A DNA stretch of 64,000 nucleotides from GCA-958296115 sp965222445 (GTDB lineage: Bacteria; Chloroflexota; Dehalococcoidia; Lucifugimonadales; CAJWER01). This document shows positions 1 through 10,662 of the stretch, one piece after another. The DNA lies in assembly GCA_965222445.1 (NCBI GenBank), contig CBDCTY010000001.1, forward strand, positions 124,001 to 188,000, in the 5' to 3' direction. How positions within the stretch are numbered: position 1 is the first letter of the stretch; each line of letters begins with the position of its first letter. A model generated the notes under the pieces. That model did not search any database. It saw only the letters and a list, made by a program, of their open reading frames with translations, and was not told the DNA's origin. Both the position numbers and the translations under genes were made by a program.

Positions 1-2
1 CG

Positions 3-695
3 GGACACAACGGCGCCCTCAGCATCGGCGACAGCAAGGTCGGCGGGCTGGTGGGCTCCACGGTCGGCGGGTCGTCTGTGGTCAGCCACAGCTACTCCAC
101 GGCCGGCGTCTCCGGCGTCGGCAATTATGCCGGTGGGCTGGTCGGGTCCAATGGCGGCGCGATCATCGCCAGCTACGCTACCGGCGCGGTGACGGGCGGC
201 CAGCACCAAGCGGGCGGGCTGGCCGGGAACAACAGCGGCAGCATCACTGCCAGCTACGCCACCGGCGCGGTAGAGGGCGAAAACGAGGTGGGCGGGCTGG
301 CCGGGAACAACGGCGGCACGATCACCGCCAGCTACGCCACCGGCGCCGTCTCCTCCGACGCCATCCCGGCGGGCAGCGACCTGGGCGGCTTGGTTGGGCG
401 GGACGACGACACGGTGACCAACAGCTACTGGGACACCACCACCAGCGGTCAGGCCGGCGGCGCGGGCAAGACCACGTCCGAACTGCAGACCCCCACGGCC
501 TACGGCTCCAGCCCGAGCATCTACGCCGACTGGAACGTGAACACCGACGGTGTCGCCGGCGCGGACGACCCGTGGGACTTCGGGACGGCGAGCCAGTACC
601 CGGCGCTGAAGGCGGACTTCGACGGCGACGGCACACCCACCCCTATGAGTCGGGCGGCAGCAGCGGTCGGCGCCGGCGGGGGACTACGACGCTGA
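3..695 (+). CDS. giant GLUG-repeat surface protein, 5'-incomplete segment
   Basis: The frame is open from the left window edge, so the true N-terminus lies outside. The protein is a run of GLUG-type repeats (VGGLVG followed by about 20 residues ending ASYATGAV), then the module-closing motif SYWDTTTSGQ, a DPWDFGT segment and a QYPALKADFDGDG segment. GLUG repeats are known from bacterial adhesins and IgA peptidases and are expected to form extracellular beta-solenoid folds. The frame leaves the repeat pattern after about base 640 and stops at 693-695. The correct continuation is frame 1 from about base 652, reached by two missing single bases. This is therefore the upstream part of the next entry, not a separate gene. 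Whether the deletions are real or assembly errors cannot be decided here. Confidence 0.8.
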   Translation, partial: GHNGALSIGDSKVGGLVGSTVGGSSVVSHSYSTAGVSGVGNYAGGLVGSNGGAIIASYATGAVTGGQHQAGGLAGNNSGSITASYATGAVEGENEVGGLAGNNGGTITASYATGAVSSDAIPAGSDLGGLVGRDDDTVTNSYWDTTTSGQAGGAGKTTSELQTPTAYGSSPSIYADWNVNTDGVAGADDPWDFGTASQYPALKADFDGDGTPTPMSRAAAAVGAGGGLRR

Positions 696-732
696 CAATG
701 ACGGGCTCATCGAGATAACCACCCTGGCGCAG

Positions 733-3700
733 TTGAACGCCCTGCGCTGGGACCTGGACGGAAACGGCTCCACCAACGCCGGTTACCTCGCCGCCTTCCC
801 CAGCCCGGTGGCGGGCATGGGCTGCGTGTTCATGAACCACGACGGCATCGCCGCCACCGCCGACCAGTCCACTTGCACCGGCTACGAACTGACGGCGGAC
901 CTGGACTTCAACACCGACACGACCACCGATACGGTGGACGGCATCGTGATCGACGACCAGGACGCCTACTGGAACGGCGGGATGGGCTGGGCCCCCATCG
1001 GCAGCGACAACTATCCGGGTTCGCGGTACAACGCCGTCTTCGAGGGCAACGGCCACACCATCTCCAACCTGTTCATCAACCGGACGTCCACCGACTACGT
1101 CGGTCTCTTTGGCGGCATGGGCACATCCGCCAAGGTCCGCAGGATCGGCCTGGTGAACGTCAACGTGACCGGGCGCACCCATGTGGGCGGTCTCGCAGGC
1201 TGGGCCTACGGCGATTTCAGGTTCGCCTACACCACAGGCAAGGTCGCCGGGACCCGCAGCGTCGCTGGTCTGGTGGGCGGCATAATCGGGGAGATCAGGA
1301 CCAGCTACTCCAATGCCGCGGTCACTGCATCTTCCGACTCAGCTGGCGGGCTGGTCGGCTATGCGTATACAACCAAGGTCCGGGGCGCCTATGCCACCGG
1401 AGCCGTAACCTCCTCCGAACGGGTAGGCGGACTGGTGGGAAGTTTCAATTACAGTTCCGTGGTTGCCAGCTATGCCACCGGCGAAGTCACCGGCACGGCG
1501 AAAGTCGGCGGGCTGATGGGAGAGGAACAACGCAGCAGGGCCACCGACAGCTACTGGGACACCGCCACCACCAGGCAGGCCGGCAGCGCGGTCGGCGTGC
1601 CCCAGGTCAGCAGCGACCTGCTGGCGCCCACCTCCGGGACCGAGGACATGGACGATACCAAGGGCGGCGTGCAGAACATCTACTCGTCCTGGGACGCCGC
1701 CGCCTGGGACTTTGGGACGGCCGACCAGTACCCGGCGCTGAAGGCGGACTTCGACGGCGACGGCACGGCCACCTGGCAGGAGTTCGGGCGGCAGGTGCGG
1801 TCGGCGCCGGTGGACTACGACACTGACAACGACAACCTCATCGAAATAACCACCCTGGCGCAGCTGAACGCCCTGCGCTGGGACCTGGACGGCGACGGTT
1901 CGGCGGCCTCCAGTGACCAGGCCAACTATGAGACCGCCTTCCCCAGCCCGGCGGCGGGCATGGGCTGCCAGGCCACCTGCACCGGCTACGAGCTGGAGGC
2001 GGACCTGGACTTCAACACCGACACCACCACCGATGTCTCCGGCGAGGCGGTGATCGACGACCAGGACGCCTACTGGAACAGCGGCTTGGGCTGGGTCGCC
2101 ATCGGCACAGACACGGCCGGCTCCCGCTACAACGCCGTCTTCAAGGGCAACGGCCACATCATCTCCAACCTGTTCATCAACCGGGGGTCCACTGACGAAG
2201 TGGGGCTCTTTGGGAGCACGGGCACGAGCAGCGAGGTCAGTATGGTCGGCCTGGAAGGCGTGGATGTAACCGGGCGGGACTACGTGGGCGGCCTGGTGGG
2301 CAGCGCGTACGGCTATGTCAGGTTCGCCTACACCACTGGCAGCGTCGCCGGGCAGGAAGATGTCGGTGGGTTGGTGGGGTATTATGACGCTTCAGGAAAG
2401 GCAATCGCGGCCAGTTACTCCACCGCCAGCGTCACGGGGACAGATGACATTGCAGGCGGCCTGGTGGGTGAGATTATGGATGGCGACATCCTGGCCAGCT
2501 ACGCCAGCGGCGCAGTGAGAAGCGCGGATACTACGGGTGGTCTGGTGGGAGACCAGCAGGGTGGCGCCATAACAGCCAGCTACGCTTGGGGCTTCGTTTC
2601 CTCTTCAGACTTGGGGACCACCGGCGGCCTGACGGCGAATAGCGATGACACGGTGACCGACAGCTACTGGGACACCACGACCAGCGGCGAGTCCTTCTCT
2701 GGCGGCGACGGCGTGGGCAAGACAACCAGCGATTTGCAAACGCCCACGGACTACAGCGGTATCTACACCAACTGGAACGTGGACGTGGACAACATCGGCG
2801 GCGCGGATGACCCTTGGGACTTTGGCACGGGGAGCCAGTACCCGGCGCTGAAGGCGGACTTCGACGGCGACGGCACGCCCACCGCGTACGAGTTCGGGCG
2901 GCAGGGGCGCGCGGCGCCGGTGGACTACGACGCTGACAACGACAACCTCATTGACGTCAACACCCTGGCGCAGCTGAACGCCATGCGCTGGGACCTGGAC
3001 GGAAACGGCGTCTCCACCAACGCCGGTTACACCATCGCCTTCCCCAGCCCGGCGGCGGGTATGGGCTGCCCGGCCGCCTGCACGGGCTACGAGCTGGAGG
3101 CGAACCTGGACTTCGACCAGAACAACGACGACACCATCACCGGCGTCGACGCCGCCTACTGGAATGGCGGCTCGGGCTGGGAACCCATCGGCACAGACAC
3201 GGCCGGATCCCGCTACAACGCCGTCTTCGAGGGCAACGGCCACATCATCTCCAACCTGTTCATCAACCGCTCAGCGGACGAAGTGGGTCTCTTTGGCGCC
3301 ACGGGCACGGGCAGCGAGGTCCGCAGGGTCGGCCTGGAAAACGTCAATGTAACCGGGCAGGACTACGTGGGCGGTCTGGCGGGCAGCGCCTACGGCTACT
3401 TCAGATACGTCTACACCACGGGCAGCGTCGCCGGGCAGGAAGATGTCGGTGGGTTGGTGGGGTATTACGACGCTTCAGGCAAGTCAATCGCGGCCAGTTA
3501 CTCCACCGCCAGCGTCACGGGGACAGATGACATTGCAGGCGGCCTGGTGGGTGAGATTATGGATGGCGACATCCTGGCCAGCTACGCCAGCGGCGCAGTG
3601 AGAAGCGCGGATACTACGGGTGGTCTGGTGGGAGACCAGCAGGGTGGCGCCATAACAGCCAGCTACGCTTGGGGCTTCGTTTCCTCTTCAGACTTGGGGA

Positions 3701-6700
3701 CCACCGGCGGCCTGACGGCGAATAGCGATGACACGGTGACCGACAGCTACTGGGACACCACGACCAGCGGCGAGTCCTTCTCTGGCGGCGACGGCGTGGG
3801 CAAGACAACCAGCGATTTGCAAACGCCCACGGACTACAGCGGTATCTACACCAACTGGAACGTGAACACCGACGGTGTCGCCGGCGCGGATGACCCTTGG
3901 GACTTTGGCACGGGGAGCCAGTACCCGGCGCTGAAGGCGGACTTCGACGGCGACGGCACGCCCACCGCCTACGAGTTCGGGCGGCAGGGGCGCTCGGCGC
4001 CCGCTGTCACGCTTCCAGGCCCCGTCTCGAGGATATATGGCGCGTACGGAGAGAAAGCGCTGCGCTTCACCTGGAGCGCGCCCACCACCACCGGCCCGGT
4101 CGAGACCTACGATCTCGAGCTGAAGCGGGTCGCCCCCAGCAGCATGACGACTGACTGGGTGACCGTCGGGGCCGACATCACGGCGACGCGTTTCGATGCG
4201 AAGGGCCTGACTCCGGGCGCCAAGTACCAGGTGCGGATACGCGCGTGGAACGCCGACGGCTGCAGCACTTGGACGGCGGCGGAAGTGCCGAAGCACGTCC
4301 AAGCGTCCTTCCAAGAGGGCGAATCCACAGTCCGGTCGATAGACGAGGGCACGGCGGCCAACACGAACATCGGCGCCCCCCTGACAGCCGACTTCGCCGA
4401 CCTATCCATCTCCCTGACCTATCAGCTGGGCGGGACCGACGGCGGCGACTTCGCCATAGACGCCGCCACCGGCCAACTGAGGACGAAGAGCGCGCTGAGC
4501 CGCGGGACGAAGGACACGTACCAGGTGCGGGTGGTGGCGGATGACGGGATAGACGGCAACGGCAACGAAGACATCTTCGTAACCATCCGGGTGACCCGCG
4601 CCGGCGTCAACGATCCTCCCTACTTCTCGGCCGCCTCGGCTGCCCGGAGCGTGGCGGAGGGCACGCAGGCTGGAAGCGCTATCGGCGCACCCGTCGCCGC
4701 AACGGACCCGGAGGGCGACACCCTGACCTACACCCTGGGCGGGACCGACGTCGCGGACTTCGACATAGACAGCGCCACCGGCCAGATCAAGACCAAGAGC
4801 GCCTTGGACTACGACAACAAAGATTTGTACCAGCTGGAGGTCGAAGCCTCCGACGGCAAAGGGGGGACGGCATCCATCGACGTAGCCATCAGGGTAACCG
4901 ACGCGACCCCCGGCGCCGTCAGGTCCATCATGATTCAATACCATGAGAAGGCGATGACCGTGTACTGGAATGCCACCGCGATCGGCGGCCCGGTCGAGAC
5001 CTACGAGCTCCAGATGAGGCTGGTGGCGCCCTCCTCCATGGCGACCGATTGGACGCCCGCGGGCAACGACATCAAGGCGAGGCGATTCAAAGTGGAGGGT
5101 CTGACTCCAGGCGCCAGGTATCAAATCCGGATAAGCGGGATCAACGGCGACTTCCTGGGCCCCTGGCAGGCGGCGCTGCTGATGTACATCCATCCGTCCT
5201 TCCAGGAGGGCGAAACCTCTGTCCGGTTCGTAGATGAGGGCACGGCGGCCGACACGAACATCGGCGCGCCGCTGACTGCCGACTTCGCCGACCCATCCAT
5301 CTCCCTGACCTACCAGCTGGGCGGGACCGACGGCGGCGACTTCGACATAGACGGCGCCACCGGCCAACTGAAGACGAAGAGCGCGCTGAGCCGCGGAACG
5401 AAGAGCAAGTACCTGGTGCGGGTGGTGGCGGATGACGGGCTAGACGGCAACGGCAACGAAGACATCTTCGTCACCATCCACGTGACCCGCGCCGGCGTCG
5501 ACGAGGCTCCTGTATTCCCGGTCGTCTCGGCTACCCGGAGCGTGGCAGAGAACACGCCGGCCGGTACGAACATCGGCGCGCCCGTTGCCGCAGTGGACCC
5601 AGAAGGCGCCATACTGACCTACGTTTTGGGCGGGGCGAACGCGAAGCGCTTTGACATGGACACCGCCACCGGCCAACTCAAGACCAAGAGCGCGCTGGAC
5701 TATGAGAGGAAGACTTCCTACAGGGTGTCCGTGACCGCGGACGATGGCAACGGAAACACGACACTCATCGACGTAGCCATCAGGGTAACCGACGTGGCCG
5801 AGCCGCCGACGGTGGCGCCGGGCAGCGTCACAGCGACTCCCGACCGTGAGGGGTTGAACGTGTCGTGGACGGTGCCCACCGCCGACGAGATGGCGGGCAA
5901 GCCTCCGGTGAACGGCTTCGACGTACAGTACCGGGAGCGCACCTCCACCCGCCCCAACACCTGGGGAGCGTGGCAGAACCACCCCCACTCGGACACAAGC
6001 GTCAGCGCGCAGATCCGCGGTCTGACGGTCGGCGTCACCTATGGAGTGCGGGTGCGGGCCACGAACGCCGAGGGCGAGGGACCCTTCAGCGCCCCAGCCA
6101 CCGGCGTAACTGCGGCGCTGGGGGACCACGACGCGGACAACAACGGCCTGATCGAGGTAGACAGCTTGGCCAAGCTGAACGCCCTGCGCTGGGACCTGGA
6201 CGGCAACGGCTCGGCGTCCTCCGGCGACCAGGCCAACTACGCAGTCGCCTTCCCCAACGCGGTGGCGGGGATGGGCTGCAAGCTTGGCGACCACGACGAC
6301 AACGCCGCCACCCCCAACCAGCCCGTCTGCATCGGCTACGAGCTGACGGCGGACCTGGACTTCAACACCGACAAGACCACCGACGTCGGCGGCGCCATCG
6401 TGATTGACAGCAGCGACGCCTACTGGAACGGCGGCGCAGGCTGGGAGCCGATCAGCGGCTACAACACCGTGTTCAACGGCAACGGCCACACCATCTCCAA
6501 CCTGTTCATCAGCCGGGGCGCTGCGGATGATATCGGACTCTTCGGTGCTGTGAACGGTAGCGCCAGGTTTTACAGGGTTGGCCTGGAAGACGTGAACGTG
6601 ACGGGGCGGAATAAGGTGGGCGCGCTGGTGGGCCAGAGCAGCGGCGGCCGGATCAGGGACAGCTACGTCACCGGCAGCGTCGCCGGGGCAACCAACGTAG

Positions 6701-9700
6701 GCGGACTGGTCGGCGAGGCGAAATCCCGTAGTGAGATCAGGGCGAGCTATTCTAGGGCCAGCGTCGATGCGAGTGGCGCGAGAGCAGGAGGGCTGGTCGG
6801 TAGTCTGAGATCCAAATCCCGAATCATTGCCGCCTACGCCACTGGTACGGTGGACGGCTCCTCCTTCGTCGGCGGACTGGTTGGCCAGGGCGGGGACTCC
6901 GTCATCGTCGCCAGCTACTCCACCGGCGCTCCGACCACCACCCCCGCCGGGGGAGGCAGCCTGGGCGGACTGATTGGCAAGGCCATTGGCATGACCATCA
7001 CCGACGCCTATTGGGACGCGACTGCGAGTGGCCAGGCCAGCAGCGACGGCGGCGCCAGCAAGACCACAGCCGAGTTGCAGACACCGACGGCCTACGGCAG
7101 CGGCCCGAGCATCTACGCCGCGTGGAACGTGGACGTGGACAACGCTGACAAGGACAAGGACCCGATGACCGAGGTGGACGACCCGTGGGACTTCGGGACG
7201 GCCAACCAGTATCCAGCGCTGCAGCGGGACTTCAACCGCGACGGCAGAGCCACGGCACAGGAGTTCGGCCCGCAGGCGCACATCGACTACGACACTGACA
7301 ACGACGGCCTGATCGATGTGGACAGCCTGGCCAAGCTGAACGCCCTGCGCTGGGACCTGAACGGCGACGGTTCGGCGGCCGCGGGCAGCGAGGCCAGCTA
7401 CGCCACTGCCTTCCCCTTCTCGGCGGCGGGCATGGGCTGCAAGCTGACCGACCACGACAGCTCGGCCCTCACCGCCAACCAGCCCGTCTGCACCGGCTAC
7501 GAGTTGACGGCGGACCTGGACTTCAACACCGACACCTCCACCGACACCGGCGGCGGTATCGTGATCGACGACAAGGACGACTACTGGAACGCCGGCGCGG
7601 GCTGGGAACCCATCGGCACCAACGCCAATTCCGACAACGCCGAGCGGTACAACGGCGTCTTCAAGGGCAACGGCCACACCATATCCAACCTGTTCATCAA
7701 CCGGACGTCCACCGACGGCGTGGGGCTCTTTGGCGCTACCGGCACGGACAGCGAGGTTCGCAGGGTCGGCCTGGAAAGTGTCAATGTCACCGGGAAGGAC
7801 CACACGGGCGGCTTGGCGGGCAACGCCTTCGGCGACATCAGGTCAAGTTACACAACCGGCAGTGTCAGCGGCGGTGGCGTTGTCGGCGGTTTGGTGGGGT
7901 ATCACTATGGCGCCGACAAGATAATCGTGACCAGCTACTCCAACGCCGCCGTCACTGCCTCGGGCGACCAGGTTGGCGGGCTGGTGGGAGTCCTCAGTTC
8001 CACCTCCGTCTTTGCGAGCTACGCCACCGGCGACGTCACTACATCGGGCGACCAGGTTGGCGGGCTGAATGGAAACGTCTCTTTCGGCTCCATCGTTGCG
8101 AGCTACGCCACCGGGGCCGTCACCGGCTCGACCGACGTCGGCGGGCTGACGGGAAACGTCGGTACCAGCTCCGTCGTTGCGAGCTACGCCACCGGGGCCG
8201 TCACCGGCTCGACCGACGTCGGGGGGCTGCTGGGCACTTCCGGGTTGGGCAGCACGACCACCAACAGCTATTGGAACATCGGAACCAGCGGCCAGGCCAC
8301 CAGCGCGGGCGGCGTGTGGAAGACCACCGCCCAGCTGCAATCGCCCAAGGTCTATGGCGGCATCTACGCCAACTGGAACGTGGACGTGGACAACGCCGAT
8401 AATGACAATGACGTCGCCACCAACCCGGACGACCCGTGGGACTTCGGCACGGCCAGCGAGTACCCGGTACTGAAGGCGGACCTCGACGGCAACGGCACGC
8501 GCACCTGGCAGGAGTTTGGGCGGCAGAAGCGGTCCGCGCCGCCGGGGGTGGACCACGACGCGGACGACAACGGCCTGATCGACGTAGACAGCTTGGCCAA
8601 GCTGAACGCCCTGCGCTGGGACCTGAACGGCGACGGCGCCTCCACCAACGCCAACTACTACATCGACTTCCCCAACCCGGCGACGGGCATGGGCTGCAAG
8701 CTTGGCGACCACGACGACAACGCCGCCACCCCCAACCAGCCCGTCTGCATCGGCTACGAGCTGACGGCGGACCTGGACTTCAACACCGACAAGACCACCG
8801 ACGTCGGCGGCGCCATCGTGATTGACAGCAGCGACGCCTACTGGAACGGCGGCGCAGGCTGGGAGCCGATCAGCGGCTACAACACCGTGTTCAACGGCAA
8901 CGGCCACACCATCTCCAACCTGTTCATCAGCCGGGGCGCTGCGGATGATATCGGACTCTTCGGTGCTGTGAACGGTAGCGCCAGGTTTTACAGGGTTGGC
9001 CTGGAAGACGTGAACGTGACGGGGCGGAATAATGTGGGCGCGCTGGTGGGCCACAGCAGCGGCAGCCGGCTCAGGGACAGCTACGTCACTGGCAATGTCG
9101 CCGGGGCAACCAACGTAGGCGGACTGGTCGGCGAGGCGAAATCCCGTAGTGAGATCAGGGCGAGCTACTCCAACGTCAACGTCGATGCGAGTGGCGCGAG
9201 AGCAGGCGGGCTGGTCGGTTATATAACCCAAAAAACCAGAATCATTGCCGCCTATGCCACCGGTACGGTGAACGGCTCCACCGACGTCGGCGGATTGATT
9301 GGCCGGGGCGGGGCTTCCGTCATAGTCGCCAGCTACTCCACTGGGGCTCCGACCACCACCATCGCCGTGGGAGGCAACCTGGGCGGACTGATTGGCAAGG
9401 CCACCAGCGGCATGACCGTCACCGACGCCTATTGGGACGCGACTGCGAGTGGCCAGGCCAGCAGCGACGGCGGCGCCAGCAAGAATACCGCCGGCTTGCA
9501 GACACCGACGGCCTACGGCAGCGGCCCGAGCATCTACGCCGCGTGGAACGTGGACGTGGACAACGCTGACAAGGACAAGGACCCGACGACCGACGTGGAC
9601 GACCCGTGGGACTTCGGGACGGCCAACCAGTATCCAGCGCTGCAGCGGGACTTCGACGGCGACGGCGAGGCCACGGCACAGGAGTTCGGGCGGCAGAGGC

Positions 9701-10650
9701 GCGCGGCGCCCGCCGCAAACGCCGAGCCGGCCTTCACCGAGGGCGCCACGGCGGGCCGCGTCGTATCGACCGGGATACGAAGCGGCCGCCCGGTGGGCGC
9801 TCCCATCGCCGCCACCGACACGGACGGCGACCCGCTGACCTACGGGTTGGGGGGGACGGATGCGGCCTACTTCACCATCGACGCCGCCACCGGCCAGCTG
9901 AACGCCGCGGCGGCCCTGGAGCAGCTGGACAAGAATACGAAGGTCCGCTTCAGCGTAGACGTAACCGTGATGGATAAGCGGGACGCCAGCGGCGCCCCGG
10001 ACAGCAACGTGGACGCCACCATCACGGTAACCGTGAGCCTGATCAACCGTACTGCTAGCTCCGCGAAGGTCAGGATGGATGAAAGGGCCGCAAATGTGCG
10101 CTGGGAGCAAGAAACTCCGAGCGACTCCGTCGACGCCTACGAGCTTCAAATAAAGAGGATTGTCCCTCCCTCGACGGACCCCTTCCGCGTGGTGGACGAC
10201 AACATCGTCGGGACGCAACTCACGGTGCGGAACCTGCTTCCGGGCGCCAAGTATCAGTTGAAGATACGCGGGAAGAACGCCTACGGAGTGGGTCCGTGGG
10301 GCAGATACAATTTACCCCACGTCCCGCCGGCCTTCCAGGAGGGCGGCTCGACCACGAGCACCGTGGCGGAGAACACGCCGGCCGACACCAACATCGGCCT
10401 GCCACTGACCGCCGACTACGCCGACACCACGGTCACCCTGACCTATACCTTGGACGGGACCGACAAGGACCACTTCGCCATAGACAGCGCCACCGGCCAG
10501 CTCAAGACGAAGGGCGCCCTGGACTACGAGGGCAAGAAGTCGTACAAGGTGGAGGTCGAAGTCTCCGACGGCCACAAGAAGGACAGCATCGAGGTCACCA
10601 TCGACGTGACGAATGTCAACGAAGCGCCGGTCCCCAGATTCCCCACCTAG
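733..10650 (+). CDS. giant GLUG / cadherin-like / FN3 modular surface protein, main segment A
   Basis: This is one continuous frame of about 3,300 codons. The TTG at 733 is only the first possible start codon; homology continues upstream to base 652, so translation is unlikely to begin here. Order by base position: GLUG modules at about 680-1810, 1811-2930 and 2931-4005; FN3 at 4010; cadherin-like at 4300 and 4611; FN3 at 4912; cadherin-like at 5200 and 5505; FN3 at 5810; GLUG modules at 6121, 7285 and 8550; cadherin-like at 9720; a diverged FN3 at 10050; cadherin-like at 10325. The cadherin-like repeats carry VAENT, ATDPDGDTLTY, IDSATGQLKTK and VTDVDE motifs typical of calcium-binding bacterial CA repeats. 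The frame ends artificially: its last six codons lie inside IS1380-A (from 10633). The original frame resumes at 12513. A secreted adhesin or surface-filament role is inferred. Confidence 0.85.
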   Translation: MNALRWDLDGNGSTNAGYLAAFPSPVAGMGCVFMNHDGIAATADQSTCTGYELTADLDFNTDTTTDTVDGIVIDDQDAYWNGGMGWAPIGSDNYPGSRYNAVFEGNGHTISNLFINRTSTDYVGLFGGMGTSAKVRRIGLVNVNVTGRTHVGGLAGWAYGDFRFAYTTGKVAGTRSVAGLVGGIIGEIRTSYSNAAVTASSDSAGGLVGYAYTTKVRGAYATGAVTSSERVGGLVGSFNYSSVVASYATGEVTGTAKVGGLMGEEQRSRATDSYWDTATTRQAGSAVGVPQVSSDLLAPTSGTEDMDDTKGGVQNIYSSWDAAAWDFGTADQYPALKADFDGDGTATWQEFGRQVRSAPVDYDTDNDNLIEITTLAQLNALRWDLDGDGSAASSDQANYETAFPSPAAGMGCQATCTGYELEADLDFNTDTTTDVSGEAVIDDQDAYWNSGLGWVAIGTDTAGSRYNAVFKGNGHIISNLFINRGSTDEVGLFGSTGTSSEVSMVGLEGVDVTGRDYVGGLVGSAYGYVRFAYTTGSVAGQEDVGGLVGYYDASGKAIAASYSTASVTGTDDIAGGLVGEIMDGDILASYASGAVRSADTTGGLVGDQQGGAITASYAWGFVSSSDLGTTGGLTANSDDTVTDSYWDTTTSGESFSGGDGVGKTTSDLQTPTDYSGIYTNWNVDVDNIGGADDPWDFGTGSQYPALKADFDGDGTPTAYEFGRQGRAAPVDYDADNDNLIDVNTLAQLNAMRWDLDGNGVSTNAGYTIAFPSPAAGMGCPAACTGYELEANLDFDQNNDDTITGVDAAYWNGGSGWEPIGTDTAGSRYNAVFEGNGHIISNLFINRSADEVGLFGATGTGSEVRRVGLENVNVTGQDYVGGLAGSAYGYFRYVYTTGSVAGQEDVGGLVGYYDASGKSIAASYSTASVTGTDDIAGGLVGEIMDGDILASYASGAVRSADTTGGLVGDQQGGAITASYAWGFVSSSDLGTTGGLTANSDDTVTDSYWDTTTSGESFSGGDGVGKTTSDLQTPTDYSGIYTNWNVNTDGVAGADDPWDFGTGSQYPALKADFDGDGTPTAYEFGRQGRSAPAVTLPGPVSRIYGAYGEKALRFTWSAPTTTGPVETYDLELKRVAPSSMTTDWVTVGADITATRFDAKGLTPGAKYQVRIRAWNADGCSTWTAAEVPKHVQASFQEGESTVRSIDEGTAANTNIGAPLTADFADLSISLTYQLGGTDGGDFAIDAATGQLRTKSALSRGTKDTYQVRVVADDGIDGNGNEDIFVTIRVTRAGVNDPPYFSAASAARSVAEGTQAGSAIGAPVAATDPEGDTLTYTLGGTDVADFDIDSATGQIKTKSALDYDNKDLYQLEVEASDGKGGTASIDVAIRVTDATPGAVRSIMIQYHEKAMTVYWNATAIGGPVETYELQMRLVAPSSMATDWTPAGNDIKARRFKVEGLTPGARYQIRISGINGDFLGPWQAALLMYIHPSFQEGETSVRFVDEGTAADTNIGAPLTADFADPSISLTYQLGGTDGGDFDIDGATGQLKTKSALSRGTKSKYLVRVVADDGLDGNGNEDIFVTIHVTRAGVDEAPVFPVVSATRSVAENTPAGTNIGAPVAAVDPEGAILTYVLGGANAKRFDMDTATGQLKTKSALDYERKTSYRVSVTADDGNGNTTLIDVAIRVTDVAEPPTVAPGSVTATPDREGLNVSWTVPTADEMAGKPPVNGFDVQYRERTSTRPNTWGAWQNHPHSDTSVSAQIRGLTVGVTYGVRVRATNAEGEGPFSAPATGVTAALGDHDADNNGLIEVDSLAKLNALRWDLDGNGSASSGDQANYAVAFPNAVAGMGCKLGDHDDNAATPNQPVCIGYELTADLDFNTDKTTDVGGAIVIDSSDAYWNGGAGWEPISGYNTVFNGNGHTISNLFISRGAADDIGLFGAVNGSARFYRVGLEDVNVTGRNKVGALVGQSSGGRIRDSYVTGSVAGATNVGGLVGEAKSRSEIRASYSRASVDASGARAGGLVGSLRSKSRIIAAYATGTVDGSSFVGGLVGQGGDSVIVASYSTGAPTTTPAGGGSLGGLIGKAIGMTITDAYWDATASGQASSDGGASKTTAELQTPTAYGSGPSIYAAWNVDVDNADKDKDPMTEVDDPWDFGTANQYPALQRDFNRDGRATAQEFGPQAHIDYDTDNDGLIDVDSLAKLNALRWDLNGDGSAAAGSEASYATAFPFSAAGMGCKLTDHDSSALTANQPVCTGYELTADLDFNTDTSTDTGGGIVIDDKDDYWNAGAGWEPIGTNANSDNAERYNGVFKGNGHTISNLFINRTSTDGVGLFGATGTDSEVRRVGLESVNVTGKDHTGGLAGNAFGDIRSSYTTGSVSGGGVVGGLVGYHYGADKIIVTSYSNAAVTASGDQVGGLVGVLSSTSVFASYATGDVTTSGDQVGGLNGNVSFGSIVASYATGAVTGSTDVGGLTGNVGTSSVVASYATGAVTGSTDVGGLLGTSGLGSTTTNSYWNIGTSGQATSAGGVWKTTAQLQSPKVYGGIYANWNVDVDNADNDNDVATNPDDPWDFGTASEYPVLKADLDGNGTRTWQEFGRQKRSAPPGVDHDADDNGLIDVDSLAKLNALRWDLNGDGASTNANYYIDFPNPATGMGCKLGDHDDNAATPNQPVCIGYELTADLDFNTDKTTDVGGAIVIDSSDAYWNGGAGWEPISGYNTVFNGNGHTISNLFISRGAADDIGLFGAVNGSARFYRVGLEDVNVTGRNNVGALVGHSSGSRLRDSYVTGNVAGATNVGGLVGEAKSRSEIRASYSNVNVDASGARAGGLVGYITQKTRIIAAYATGTVNGSTDVGGLIGRGGASVIVASYSTGAPTTTIAVGGNLGGLIGKATSGMTVTDAYWDATASGQASSDGGASKNTAGLQTPTAYGSGPSIYAAWNVDVDNADKDKDPTTDVDDPWDFGTANQYPALQRDFDGDGEATAQEFGRQRRAAPAANAEPAFTEGATAGRVVSTGIRSGRPVGAPIAATDTDGDPLTYGLGGTDAAYFTIDAATGQLNAAAALEQLDKNTKVRFSVDVTVMDKRDASGAPDSNVDATITVTVSLINRTASSAKVRMDERAANVRWEQETPSDSVDAYELQIKRIVPPSTDPFRVVDDNIVGTQLTVRNLLPGAKYQLKIRGKNAYGVGPWGRYNLPHVPPAFQEGGSTTSTVAENTPADTNIGLPLTADYADTTVTLTYTLDGTDKDHFAIDSATGQLKTKGALDYEGKKSYKVEVEVSDGHKKDSIEVTIDVTNVNEAPVPRFPT
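2338..2782 (+). repeat. intragenic direct repeat R1 (first copy)
   Basis: A block of about 445 bp recurs at 3421-3865 (offset 1083 bp, 361 codons) with only a handful of substitutions. It covers several GLUG repeats and the SYWDTTTSG closing motif. Other modules in the same protein are far more diverged, so this copy arose by recent duplication or gene conversion. Confidence 0.85.
3421..3865 (+). repeat. intragenic direct repeat R1 (second copy)
   Basis: Near-identical copy of 2338-2782. The offset is a multiple of three, so the frame is kept. Confidence 0.85.
6271..6803 (+). repeat. intragenic direct repeat R2 (first copy)
   Basis: This block of about 530 bp recurs at 8689-9221 (offset 2418 bp, 806 codons), nearly identical in its first two thirds. 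It begins at the GMGCKLGDHDDN motif of a GLUG module and runs into its GLUG repeats. Confidence 0.8.
8689..9221 (+). repeat. intragenic direct repeat R2 (second copy)
   Basis: In-frame second copy of 6271-6803, with substitutions accumulating toward the 3' end. Confidence 0.8.
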
Positions 10651-10662
10651 ATAAGAGGAAGA

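Noticed and set aside
5440..10218. Very long minus-strand open frames opposite the giant gene, for example 5440-7803 and 7843-10218
   Set aside because: They are antisense shadows of GC-rich repetitive coding DNA. Their sequences are rich in Val, Gly and Arg and show no known domain, while the plus strand carries clear domains throughout.
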